A stretch of DNA of 7,315 nucleotides from Spirochaetota bacterium (GCA_009908925.1 JAAAOH010000185.1:1-7315), one strand, 5' to 3'. Positions 1 through 6,053 are shown, counted from the stretch's first letter. Translations and numbers: made by a program. The notes: a model not told the origin generated them from the sequence alone.

Positions 1-30
1 GAAGTTCGTCTGCACGGGAGCGCCGCTCAC
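1..30 (-). CDS. Possible start of a further gene of the transporter operon (cut by window edge)
   Basis: On the minus strand a good Shine-Dalgarno, AAGGAG (33-38), follows the MalG-type permease by about 50 nt. A GTG at 30-28 opens a frame that stays open to the window edge (about 10 codons, starting VSGAPVQ). The GTG lies only 2 nt from the Shine-Dalgarno, which is too close to be ideal. The ATG at 32-30 is followed at once by TGA. A second in-frame GTG lies at 15-13 but is rather far away. The Shine-Dalgarno is the real evidence that another gene begins here; its product cannot be told. Confidence 0.3.
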   Translation of the reverse strand, partial: MSGAPVQTNF

Positions 31-85
31 ATCTCCTTACGCCCGATTCTGTTCTGCTGATTGTACCCACACGCTGCTATATACC

Positions 86-934
86 TCACTCCTTGCCGAA
101 GCCGGCGGTCAGCCCGCTCACGATGTACTTCTGCGCGAAGATGAAGAAGATGATGCCCGGGAGCGTCGCCAGGAAGGCTCCCGCCGACAGACTGTTCCAG
201 TAGGTAGTCTCATCCCCGACGAAGTAGTATAAGCCGACGGTAATCGGTTTCAACGCGTCGGTGTTTATGAACAGGAAGGGCGCAAGGAACTCGATCCAGC
301 TCCACAGAAACGCGATGACCGCCACCGCGGCTATGCCGTTCGCGATCACCGGGATAACCACCCGCGTGAGCGCCCCGAGGCGTGTCGTGCCGTCGATCAG
401 CGCCGCGTCGATGAGATCCTGGGGAAACTGCTCGAAGAAGGACTTCAGCATCCAGATCGACAGCGGATAGGTCAGGTACATCGTGTAGATGATGACCGAC
501 GCCCGGGTGTTTATGAGACCCACCTGCCGCAGAATCAGATAGAACGGCAGCAAGAGAGAGATGGGCGGGATGACGCGCACAATGAGGAAGCCGCTGAACA
601 CGGCCTTACTCCCCTTGTAGGGGAACCGCGTCAAGGCATAGGTCGTTGCGACCGCGGCAGATACCACGATGAAGGTCGTCACGAGGGCGATGATTGCGGA
701 GTTCAGCAGGTACAGCGGTACGGGCGAACGGGTCAGTACGTCAATATACGGGTTGAGCGTGAAGCCCTTTGGGATGTAAGTCGGCGGCCATTTGATGGCT
801 TCCGCCAGCGGCTTCAGCGACGTAATCAGTGTCCAGTAAATCGGACCGAGCAGCAGAATGAGAATTATCGTCATCCCCACGTAGGGGGTTACCTTGTGCT
901 CGAGTGCATTGCTTGCCAGTCTTCGCGGGGTCAT
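86..934 (-). CDS. Carbohydrate ABC transporter permease, MalG type
   Basis: Inner-membrane subunit of a binding-protein-dependent sugar importer (CUT1 class, MalG/UgpE-like), 282 aa, a normal length for the family. About six hydrophobic segments are visible, the first at residues 17-38. The cytoplasmic EAA loop that docks on the ATPase is seen as DAALIDG at 176-182, with the conserved Ile-Pro at 194-195. The C-terminus carries the typical YIVSGLTAGFGK ending (270-281). The ATG lies 4 nt after the stop of the MalF-type gene, and its Shine-Dalgarno AAGGAG lies inside the end of that gene, so the two are probably translationally coupled and made in equal amounts. The substrate cannot be read from the permease. 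The divergent sugar-acid operon suggests a sugar acid or a glycoside of one, which is inference. Confidence 0.95.
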   Translation of the reverse strand: MTPRRLASNALEHKVTPYVGMTIILILLLGPIYWTLITSLKPLAEAIKWPPTYIPKGFTLNPYIDVLTRSPVPLYLLNSAIIALVTTFIVVSAAVATTYALTRFPYKGSKAVFSGFLIVRVIPPISLLLPFYLILRQVGLINTRASVIIYTMYLTYPLSIWMLKSFFEQFPQDLIDAALIDGTTRLGALTRVVIPVIANGIAAVAVIAFLWSWIEFLAPFLFINTDALKPITVGLYYFVGDETTYWNSLSAGAFLATLPGIIFFIFAQKYIVSGLTAGFGKE

Positions 935-938
935 GCGA

Positions 939-1811
939 CTACTCCTTGAAGAGGAAATACACGTAGACGGATGCGATGGCCATACAGGCCAACATCAGAA
1001 GCACACTCACCGCGCCGGCTTTCCCGAACTGGATGTAGTTGTAGAGGTAATCCAGGTTGAGCTGACCGAGGACGTACGTCGCGCGGGCAGGGCCGCCACG
1101 GGTCAGCGAGAAAATCGCGTCTATCGTGCGGAAGGAGAATATGCTGGTTATCAGCAGTCCCGTCAGGATGGGTCCTTTTGCAAGTGGCAGCGTAATGTGG
1201 CGCATCGTTGTGAATATGTCCGCCCCGTCAATAGAGGCCGACTCGTAGAGGTCGCGACTGATGCCCTCGAATCCGGCCAGGGTGAGGATGGTCATGAAGG
1301 GAACACGGGTCCATCCGTCCGCCACGATCACCGCCATCATTGCGGTCGTGGTCTCGCCGAGAAAGTTCACATTCTGCGCAACCGCTCCCGATATCACCAG
1401 GAGGTGGTTCAGCACTCCGTAGGAAGAGTTGAAGATCCATCCCCAGATGAAGCCCGAGACGATGAGGGGCACCGCCCAGGGAAACATGACGAGCGTCCGC
1501 ATCGCGGTTCCGCCGCGCCCGATTCGGCTCAGACACCACGCTGCCGGAAAGGAAATGACAAAGGCAAGCAGGGTCGAGCCCGCAAAGAAGACGAGCGTAT
1601 TCATGAATGCGAGCCGGAAGATCCGGTCGCCGAGCATTTCCGCATAGTTGGCAAGGCCGACAAACACTGTCGGTGTGATAACCTCGAAGCGAGTGAAGCT
1701 GACTCCGATCAGGATGATCAGCGGTACGCCGACCCAGAGCAGAAGGATCGCGAGGCCGGGGAGAGACATGAGCACCCCGAACTGAGCGTCGGACATGTGC
1801 CGTTTCTTCAT
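939..1811 (-). CDS. Carbohydrate ABC transporter permease, MalF type
   Basis: Partner permease of the same importer (CUT1 class, MalF/UgpA-like), 290 aa, without the long periplasmic insert of enterobacterial MalF. Membrane segments begin with the stretch at residues 12-38. The EAA loop is seen as ESASIDG at 190-196 with Leu-Pro at 208-209. The TRGGP motif at 237-241, followed by a Tyr-rich stretch, is typical of the last periplasmic/TM region in this family. The ATG at 1811 is preceded by AGAGGT (about 1820-1825, minus strand) at a fair distance. It follows the binding-protein gene after 123 nt that hold a strong stem-loop, and it is followed by the MalG-type gene after 4 nt. No nucleotide-binding subunit is nearby, so the importer probably uses a shared MsmK/UgpC-type ATPase encoded elsewhere (inference). 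Confidence 0.95.
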   Translation of the reverse strand: MKKRHMSDAQFGVLMSLPGLAILLLWVGVPLIILIGVSFTRFEVITPTVFVGLANYAEMLGDRIFRLAFMNTLVFFAGSTLLAFVISFPAAWCLSRIGRGGTAMRTLVMFPWAVPLIVSGFIWGWIFNSSYGVLNHLLVISGAVAQNVNFLGETTTAMMAVIVADGWTRVPFMTILTLAGFEGISRDLYESASIDGADIFTTMRHITLPLAKGPILTGLLITSIFSFRTIDAIFSLTRGGPARATYVLGQLNLDYLYNYIQFGKAGAVSVLLMLACMAIASVYVYFLFKE

Positions 1812-1869
1812 CTTGAGATACCTCTTTGTCCGAAAACAGGATTGGTACGGTACATGGCTGTAACAGAAG

Positions 1870-1904
1870 GCATCAGGAACCCGCGCGAAGCGGGCTCCTG
1901 ATGC
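1870..1904 (-). terminator. Stem-loop between binding-protein and permease genes (attenuator or mRNA stabiliser)
   Basis: Two 15-nt arms (1870-1884 and 1890-1904) around a 5-nt loop form an almost perfect hairpin. On the minus strand the single imperfect pair is a G-U wobble, so the structure is best formed by the leftward mRNA. It begins about 30 nt after the stop codon of the binding-protein gene. What follows on that strand is CTTCTGTTAC, not a real U-run, so a strong intrinsic terminator is unlikely. A 3' barrier that protects the upstream message, or a leaky terminator, fits better. This is the usual way for periplasmic binding proteins to be made in excess over permeases. Confidence 0.7.
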
Positions 1905-1934
1905 TCAATTGATCGATGATTCGACGGCCGCTAT

Positions 1935-3377
1935 TTAGCGATAGATGCCGTTGATCTGCTCCTGGGCTTCACTAAGTGCCTCGAGCGGATCCATATCACC
2001 CTGCACGGAGCGGGCGAAAAACTCGATAATCATATCGTTCGCCTGGATCGCGCCCGGAGGGAAGGTTTCCATAACGGTCGTGGACACCGACTGAGCACGG
2101 GGCTCGGGGAACAGAATCTCGTTCTGCACCTTGTCCCAGTCATAGACGCCGGGGTAGAAGGATTCGTTTCCTTCGATGACGACCTCGTTGGCCATGGCCT
2201 GGGCGCTCATGCGGAACTCGCTGAAGAGCATCATGGCCGCCTTGTGCCGCTCGTCGGCAAAGGTGTTGATCATGAATCCGTCGAAGTCGATGAACCCGGC
2301 GCGGTTCGCCTCGGGCTGGCTCGCATCCCACTTCGGGGGTGCAATAACGGCCCAGTCACCCGGGGCGTCTACCGAGTTACCCATCACGTCCTCATGGAGC
2401 GCGGGGGAGAGCTCGGGATCCGCCGAGCGGTTCACGTAGGTGGAGAAGCCGAGCATGATTGCCGCCTTACCACGCGCATAGACCTCCTGATAGTCGTTCC
2501 AGGTCCAGCCCAGCACGTCTTCCGGCGCAATGCCGTCGCGCACCAGGTTTACCCAGTATTCCCAGGAATTCCGGCCGGCGGCGTCGTCGTAAACGGGAGT
2601 GCCGTCGGATTCGATGACGCGGTCGCCCTGCGAGTAAATACCGGACTGCAGCATGTGCATCAGGTTATAGCTCTTCGCGGGGAAGACGATGCCGTGGAAG
2701 TCCTGGCCCATGTTCTCCTGGGCCCACTCACCTGCCTGCTCGGCGGCTTCACGCACACCCTGCCAGGTGGTCAGACTCTCGGGATCCACGCCTGCCGCCT
2801 CCAGCCATGAGGGTCGGTAGAACAGCAGGTAGCTTCTCATCGTATCGACGGTGGCATAGACATTGCCCTCGTCGTCTGAGAGTGCGGGTACCATGGCGTC
2901 GGGATAGGCAGCCTTGACCTCATCGGTCCAGTAGGGAAGCTGCTCGGCCCAGCCGGCGCCGATGACCTGCTCGAACTGATAGGGACCACTGTCCAGGGAC
3001 ATGCCGTGAACTGAGGGGTCCTTGGAAACGAGCACGTTCAGCGTCTTCTGGAAGAGAATCTCGGAGGAGACCTCGGCCCATGTAACGGTGATACCGGTCT
3101 TCTCTTCGAAGATGTTGATGTTCTCCTGGGTGGCAGGGTCATGACGCATGGCGCCCGAGTTGAAGTAGAAGAGTTCCTCTACACCCTCTGTGGCCTCTTC
3201 CCAGCCCTCGGGTGGAATCCATTCTTCACCGGTGATGCGGTCGACGGCCATCTGGGGAGCGTTCCAGTCGATGGGACTCTCTGCAGCTGCGCCGGCTTCC
3301 TGTCCGCCCTCTGCCCATGCTGCCATCGACAACACGACGAGGAAGACAAGTGCGACAAGCAAAGCTTTGGTTCGCAT
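1935..3377 (-). CDS. Extracellular solute-binding protein of a carbohydrate ABC importer
   Basis: Periplasmic receptor of the importer, 480 aa, long for a family-1 sugar-binding protein (MalE about 400), as seen in some CUT1 receptors. The chosen ATG at 3377 has a perfect Shine-Dalgarno, AAGGAGG (3384-3390), 6 nt upstream. An in-frame ATG 20 codons further up (3437) would put charged residues before the signal peptide and lies in a hairpin loop, so it is rejected. The N-terminus is a classic signal peptide: MRTK, a hydrophobic core to about residue 19, and an A-W-A cleavage site at 20-22. There is no lipobox Cys. The mature protein starts EGGQEAG, a style common in spirochaete binding proteins. 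The mature chain looks strongly Asp/Glu-rich, as in many halophile or haloalkaliphile secreted proteins. Ligand unknown. Confidence 0.93.
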   Translation of the reverse strand: MRTKALLVALVFLVVLSMAAWAEGGQEAGAAAESPIDWNAPQMAVDRITGEEWIPPEGWEEATEGVEELFYFNSGAMRHDPATQENINIFEEKTGITVTWAEVSSEILFQKTLNVLVSKDPSVHGMSLDSGPYQFEQVIGAGWAEQLPYWTDEVKAAYPDAMVPALSDDEGNVYATVDTMRSYLLFYRPSWLEAAGVDPESLTTWQGVREAAEQAGEWAQENMGQDFHGIVFPAKSYNLMHMLQSGIYSQGDRVIESDGTPVYDDAAGRNSWEYWVNLVRDGIAPEDVLGWTWNDYQEVYARGKAAIMLGFSTYVNRSADPELSPALHEDVMGNSVDAPGDWAVIAPPKWDASQPEANRAGFIDFDGFMINTFADERHKAAMMLFSEFRMSAQAMANEVVIEGNESFYPGVYDWDKVQNEILFPEPRAQSVSTTVMETFPPGAIQANDMIIEFFARSVQGDMDPLEALSEAQEQINGIYR

Positions 3378-3383
3378 AAAAAA

Positions 3384-3390
3384 CCTCCTT
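3384..3390 (-). promoter_or_regulatory. Ribosome binding site of the binding-protein gene
   Basis: AAGGAGG on the minus strand, with a 6-nt spacer to the ATG at 3377. This near-perfect site decides the start codon against the longer in-frame alternative at 3437. Confidence 0.85.
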
Positions 3391-3400
3391 ACGGTTTTCC

Positions 3401-3417
3401 GGGGTACCACGTACCCC
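3401..3417 (-). promoter_or_regulatory. Leader hairpin just upstream of the binding-protein ribosome binding site
   Basis: GGGGTAC and GTACCCC form a perfect 7-bp stem with a 3-nt loop, ending about 10 nt before the Shine-Dalgarno at 3390. It sits in the 5' untranslated leader of the leftward transcript. It leaves the ribosome site free, so it may stabilise the 5' end or keep the site open. Its function is not known. Confidence 0.5.
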
Positions 3418-3422
3418 CGCAT

Positions 3423-3447
3423 ATCCCGACACCCCATGTGCCGGGAT
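3423..3447 (-). promoter_or_regulatory. Second leader hairpin of the transporter operon
   Basis: In the minus-strand RNA the arms ATCCCGGCAC and GTGTCGGGAT pair over 10 bp with one G-U wobble and a 5-nt loop ATGGG. As DNA on the plus strand the same site has one mismatch, so pairing is better in the leftward RNA, which suggests selection on the transcript. No U-run follows, so it is not an obvious terminator. Confidence 0.5.
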
Positions 3448-3499
3448 CATAGCAACAAGTCCGCCGCGGGCATAGCGACCCTCCCCACGCAGAATGCCG

Positions 3500-3511
3500 C
3501 GTGAGCTCACG
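3500..3511. promoter_or_regulatory. Perfect 12-bp palindrome, candidate operator
   Basis: CGTGAGCTCACG reads the same on both strands. It lies roughly 30-40 nt downstream of the predicted leftward transcription start, a position where a bound repressor could block elongation. The regulator family cannot be told from the motif alone, and chance occurrence is possible. Confidence 0.35.
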
Positions 3512-3545
3512 TCGAGAAGCCCGAAACGTCACATGTTCAATTTTC

Positions 3546-3574
3546 ATTATGCGGCGGGTTGTTTCTTTTAGCAA
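3546..3574 (-). promoter_or_regulatory. Predicted sigma-70 type promoter of the transporter operon
   Basis: On the minus strand TTGCTA (3569-3574) and CATAAT (3546-3551) are separated by exactly 17 bp, in the most AT-rich part of the window. Transcription would start near 3539, giving a leader of about 160 nt before the ATG at 3377. This is a visual match to the general -35/-10 consensus and has not been scored. Confidence 0.5.
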
Positions 3575-3578
3575 CCCG
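3555..3578. promoter_or_regulatory. Inverted repeat overlapping the leftward promoter, candidate operator
   Basis: CGGGTTG (3555-3561) and CAACCCG (3572-3578) are perfect 7-bp inverted arms spaced by 10 bp, giving a 24-bp site whose half-sites are about 17 bp apart centre to centre. It covers the -35 box and most of the spacer of the leftward promoter, so a dimeric regulator bound here would block RNA polymerase. It could also affect rightward transcription. It does not match the LacI-type core with a central CG. Confidence 0.45.
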
Positions 3579-3613
3579 TTAATTTCGAGGGGCGATCGGA
3601 GCTGCATCCGCCC

Positions 3614-3649
3614 CGAGCCCCCGCAAACGGCACGCGGCGAGCCCCCGCA
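3614..3649 (+). repeat. 12-bp direct repeat upstream of the dehydratase gene
   Basis: CGAGCCCCCGCA occurs at 3614-3625 and again, identical, at 3638-3649, so the spacing is 24 bp. The second copy lies in the loop region of an inverted repeat, GGCACG (3629-3634) and CGTGCC (3651-3656). Both sit within 90 bp upstream of the chosen start. They may be regulator half-sites or 5' leader structure. Confidence 0.55.
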
Positions 3650-3701
3650 CCGTGCCTTGTGATCCTTGCCCTCGCGTCTTATTCCGTTCACAATACGGCC
3701 A

Positions 3702-4931
3702 ATGCACATCTCCCGCGTCTCGACAATCCTCACCTGCCCTGACCGGAATTATCTCATCGTCAGGGTGGAAGCCGACACCGGCGTCGTCGGCTATGGTGAC
3801 GCAACGCTCAACGGCCGCGAGCGGCCGGTGCAGGTGCTTGTAGAGGAACACCTTGCGGGATGGCTCGAAGGTCACGAGGCGGAGCGGATCGAGGACATCT
3901 GGCAGATGCTCTTCCGCCATACCTACTTTCGCGGCGGCCCCGTCATGCTCTCTGCACTCGCCGGTATCGATATGGCGCTCTGGGACATCAAGGGCAAGGC
4001 ACACGATGCGCCCGTCTACGATCTGCTCGGCGGGCGCTGCCGGGACCGGGTACTCGCCTATCTCCACGTCCACGGGCGAAACGATGAGGAGCTCATTGCT
4101 CGCTCGCGGGCCCGGATGGATTACGGCTGTCGCGTCCTGCGCTACAGCTTCGAGACGCCGGATCCGCGCAACCCTGACACCGTGTACCGTCAGCCGCATC
4201 AGGATATTGCTACGAAGGAGCGGGTCGAGGTGACGGGGGACCTGCGACACGCGCCGGCCGTCTGGGACTCCGAAGTCTATATGCGGGACCTCATCCGGGT
4301 CACGCACCTGCTGCGCGATGAGCTCGGTGAGGACGTGGGGCTCATCCACGACGCGCACGAGCGGCTCTCGGTGGCAGAGGCCCGGCAGGTTGCGCGGGAG
4401 CTCGAGCCCTATCACCTCTTCTTTCTCGAGGATCCCCTCGAGCCCCTCGGCGTCGGCGCCCTGCGGGAGGTGCGGGCCGCATCCGCGACGCCCCTGGCAA
4501 TGGGAGAGCTCTACAACACCGTCGCAGACACTCTGCCCGTCCTGCAGGAACGCTGGATCGACTACCTGCGACTCGACGTCACCCACTTCGGCGGCATCTC
4601 ACCGGCACGCCGGGCGGCAACGCTTGCCGATGCCTACGGGGTGCGGACCGCCTTTCACGGGCCGAGCGACATATCTCCGCTTGCCCACGCGGCGAATCTT
4701 CACCTCGACCTGGCGGTACCGAACTTCGGAATACAGGAGTTCGTCGAGCACGACGCACGCGTGTTCTCGGTTTTCGACTGGAAGATCGACATGAGCGACG
4801 GCTACATCAACGTGCCGGCGCGGCCCGGCCTCGGCGTCGATGTAGACGAAGACGCCGCCGCGCGGCACCCCTACACCCCGGGATATCTCCCGGCACTTCG
4901 GGATGCGATGGGCGCGGTGCACGACTGGTAA
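3702..4931 (+). CDS. Enolase-superfamily sugar-acid dehydratase, D-mannonate dehydratase/RspA subgroup
   Basis: Cytoplasmic Mg-dependent dehydratase, 409 aa, a normal length for the subgroup. Members convert D-mannonate and/or D-gluconate to 2-keto-3-deoxygluconate; some show no known activity. The N-terminal cap domain (1-115) has TCPDRN at 11-16 and DATLNGRE at 33-40. The barrel carries metal ligands Asp217, Glu243 and Glu269, catalytic His219 in HDAHER, His319 in HGPSD, Glu346 in GIQEF and the C-terminal Trp409, all of which match the known D-mannonate dehydratase pattern. Arg147 is kept, but the 147-188 loop that carries the Tyr base is divergent (Tyr162 is a candidate). The ATG at 3702 was chosen because MHIS aligns with the family start. 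A TTG at 3666 is the only other option before an in-frame stop at 3660. Neither start has a Shine-Dalgarno. It is first in an operon with two dehydrogenases. Confidence 0.88.
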   Translation: MHISRVSTILTCPDRNYLIVRVEADTGVVGYGDATLNGRERPVQVLVEEHLAGWLEGHEAERIEDIWQMLFRHTYFRGGPVMLSALAGIDMALWDIKGKAHDAPVYDLLGGRCRDRVLAYLHVHGRNDEELIARSRARMDYGCRVLRYSFETPDPRNPDTVYRQPHQDIATKERVEVTGDLRHAPAVWDSEVYMRDLIRVTHLLRDELGEDVGLIHDAHERLSVAEARQVARELEPYHLFFLEDPLEPLGVGALREVRAASATPLAMGELYNTVADTLPVLQERWIDYLRLDVTHFGGISPARRAATLADAYGVRTAFHGPSDISPLAHAANLHLDLAVPNFGIQEFVEHDARVFSVFDWKIDMSDGYINVPARPGLGVDVDEDAAARHPYTPGYLPALRDAMGAVHDW

Positions 4932-4940
4932 TACACTACG

Positions 4941-4947
4941 AAGGAGG
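4941..4947 (+). promoter_or_regulatory. Ribosome binding site of the zinc dehydrogenase
   Basis: AAGGAGG with a 7-nt spacer to the ATG at 4955, in the 23-nt gap after the dehydratase stop codon. It contrasts with the dehydratase, which has none. Confidence 0.8.
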
Positions 4948-4954
4948 ACACAGC

Positions 4955-5992
4955 ATGAAAGCACTCGAGCTTGTTGAGTATAACCACTTCGAATACAAGG
5001 ACGTACCGGAACCAGACCTCGCCGAGGACGAAGTCCTCGTCAAGGTGCGCGCGGTGGGTATCTGCGGAAGCGACGTCCACGGGCAGGACGGGAGCACCGG
5101 CAGGCGCATACCTCCGGTCATCATGGGCCACGAGGCCGCGGGCGACGTGACAGCCGTAGGCCCCCGCGTCAGACATGTTTCAGTTGGCGATGCGGTGACG
5201 TTCGACTCCACCCTCTACTGCGGCGAGTGCTTCTACTGCCGCCGCGGTGAGATCAACTTCTGTGAGAACCGCAGGGTCCTCGGTGTGAGCGCCGACGAAT
5301 ACAGACAGGACGGCGCCCTCGCGGAGTACGTCGCAGTTCCCGAGCGCGGTATCTACAATCTGCCGGAGGGCGTGAGCTACGAGCACGCAGCCATGGTGGA
5401 GCCTGTCTCCATCGCGATGCATGCGACGGAGATCACCCCGCATGAGACCGGCGACGCCGCGGTGGTCGTCGGCGCGGGGATGATAGGCCTTCTCGTGGTG
5501 CAGGTGCTCCGCGCGACCGGTTACGGCCCGGTGATCGCCGCGGACATCGACGACCGGAAGCTCGAGAAGGCTGCCGCGCTCGGCGCCGATCGGGTGGTGA
5601 ACACAAAGACCGACGATTTGTGGCCCGTTGTCGCGGAGCTGACCGAGGGCCGCGGAGTCCGAAGTGCCTTCGACGCGGTGGGGCTGCAGGCCTCCTTCGA
5701 CAGTGCCGTATCGTGTGCCCGGCGCGGCGGTACGGTGACCGTTATCGGGAACTTCGCCCCGAAGGTGGAGGCGCCGCTTCAGTACCTCGTCACCCGGCAG
5801 ATTCGAGTCCAGGGATCCAACGCCTCATCGGGAGAGTACCCGGCCTGCCTCGAGATGATCCGCCGCGGCGCGGTAGACCTCGCTCCCCTCATGAGCGCGG
5901 TAGCACCCCTCTCCGAGGGTGCCGAGTACTTCCGTCGCCTCTACACGGGCGACGAGGGCCTGATGAAGGTTATTCTCAAGCCGGGTACGTGA
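4955..5992 (+). CDS. Zinc-dependent medium-chain dehydrogenase (L-idonate/L-gulonate 5-dehydrogenase or sorbitol dehydrogenase-like)
   Basis: Cytoplasmic NAD-dependent polyol/sugar-acid dehydrogenase of the MDR superfamily, 345 aa, full length. The catalytic zinc site is visible as Cys37 (GICGSD), His59-Glu60 (GHEAAG) and Glu148 (MVEP). Structural zinc is held by Cys89, Cys92, Cys95 and Cys103. The Rossmann fold has GAGMIG at 172-177, and Asp196 at the end of the second strand favours NAD over NADP. The best-known relatives beside RspA-type dehydratases are RspB and the L-gulonate/L-idonate 5-dehydrogenases, and a similar pairing occurs in the Bacillus subtilis hexuronate operon (YjmD with UxuA and YjmF). 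The context suggests that it oxidises C5 of an L-hexonate. The exact substrate (L-gulonate, L-idonate or a polyol) cannot be read from the sequence. Confidence 0.9.
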   Translation: MKALELVEYNHFEYKDVPEPDLAEDEVLVKVRAVGICGSDVHGQDGSTGRRIPPVIMGHEAAGDVTAVGPRVRHVSVGDAVTFDSTLYCGECFYCRRGEINFCENRRVLGVSADEYRQDGALAEYVAVPERGIYNLPEGVSYEHAAMVEPVSIAMHATEITPHETGDAAVVVGAGMIGLLVVQVLRATGYGPVIAADIDDRKLEKAAALGADRVVNTKTDDLWPVVAELTEGRGVRSAFDAVGLQASFDSAVSCARRGGTVTVIGNFAPKVEAPLQYLVTRQIRVQGSNASSGEYPACLEMIRRGAVDLAPLMSAVAPLSEGAEYFRRLYTGDEGLMKVILKPGT

Positions 5993-6012
5993 GCATGCCC
6001 CGTACCGCCGCG

Positions 6013-6033
6013 CCGGCCGACATACCGGCCGAC
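6013..6033 (+). repeat. Short GC-only direct repeat and hairpin between the two dehydrogenase genes
   Basis: CCGGCCGAC occurs at 6013-6021 and 6025-6033, a 12-bp period. The self-complementary CGGCCG cores (6014-6019 and 6026-6031) can pair as a 6-bp stem with a 6-nt loop. It lies in the 72-nt gap between the zinc dehydrogenase and the short-chain dehydrogenase, ahead of the latter's Shine-Dalgarno. No U-run follows, so termination is unlikely; a processing or stability role is possible. Confidence 0.4.
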
Positions 6034-6053
6034 GGCCGCGTGTAGAGAACGAT

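Larger units (their letters stand above)
3378..3701. promoter_or_regulatory. Divergent control region between transporter and catabolic operons
   Basis: About 324 bp without a credible gene. From right to left it holds a GC-rich part with a 12-bp direct repeat and a hairpin next to the dehydratase start (3614-3656), an AT-rich core with a promoter facing left and an overlapping inverted repeat (3546-3578), a perfect 12-bp palindrome (3500-3511), and a leader of about 160 nt with two hairpins before the binding-protein Shine-Dalgarno. No regulator gene is encoded in the window, so the protein that reads these sites is unknown. No known riboswitch consensus was recognised. Confidence 0.7.

Noticed and set aside
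894..1901. Long open frame of 335 codons on the plus strand opposite the MalF-type permease
   Set aside because: It is antisense to a clear permease, its product is rich in His, Arg, Glu and Asp with no recognisable domain, and it has no ribosome site. It is a by-product of GC-rich codon use.
1905..1920. TCAATTGA and ATCGAT small palindromes after the binding-protein gene
   Set aside because: They are too short and common to mean anything by themselves, and lie next to a much stronger stem-loop.
3378..3437. 20-codon N-terminal extension of the binding protein from the ATG at 3437
   Set aside because: It would bury the signal peptide behind a charged stretch, and the ATG lies in a hairpin loop. 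The ATG at 3377 has a perfect ribosome site.
3486..3503. 5-bp stem CACGC/GCGTG in the transporter leader
   Set aside because: It is short, has an 8-nt loop and competes with the perfect palindrome at 3500-3511. It is within what chance gives in GC-rich DNA.
3555..3578. Inverted repeat read as an intrinsic terminator
   Set aside because: The loop is long, no U-run follows on either strand, and it lies on a promoter between divergent genes, so an operator fits better.
3666..3701. 12-codon extension of the dehydratase from TTG 3666
   Set aside because: There is no ribosome site, and the family N-terminus aligns with the ATG at 3702. It cannot be fully excluded.
3579..4586. Long open frame of 335 codons on the minus strand opposite the dehydratase
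   Set aside because: The dehydratase on the plus strand has all family motifs. The antisense product has no recognisable motif, and the frame runs through the promoter region.
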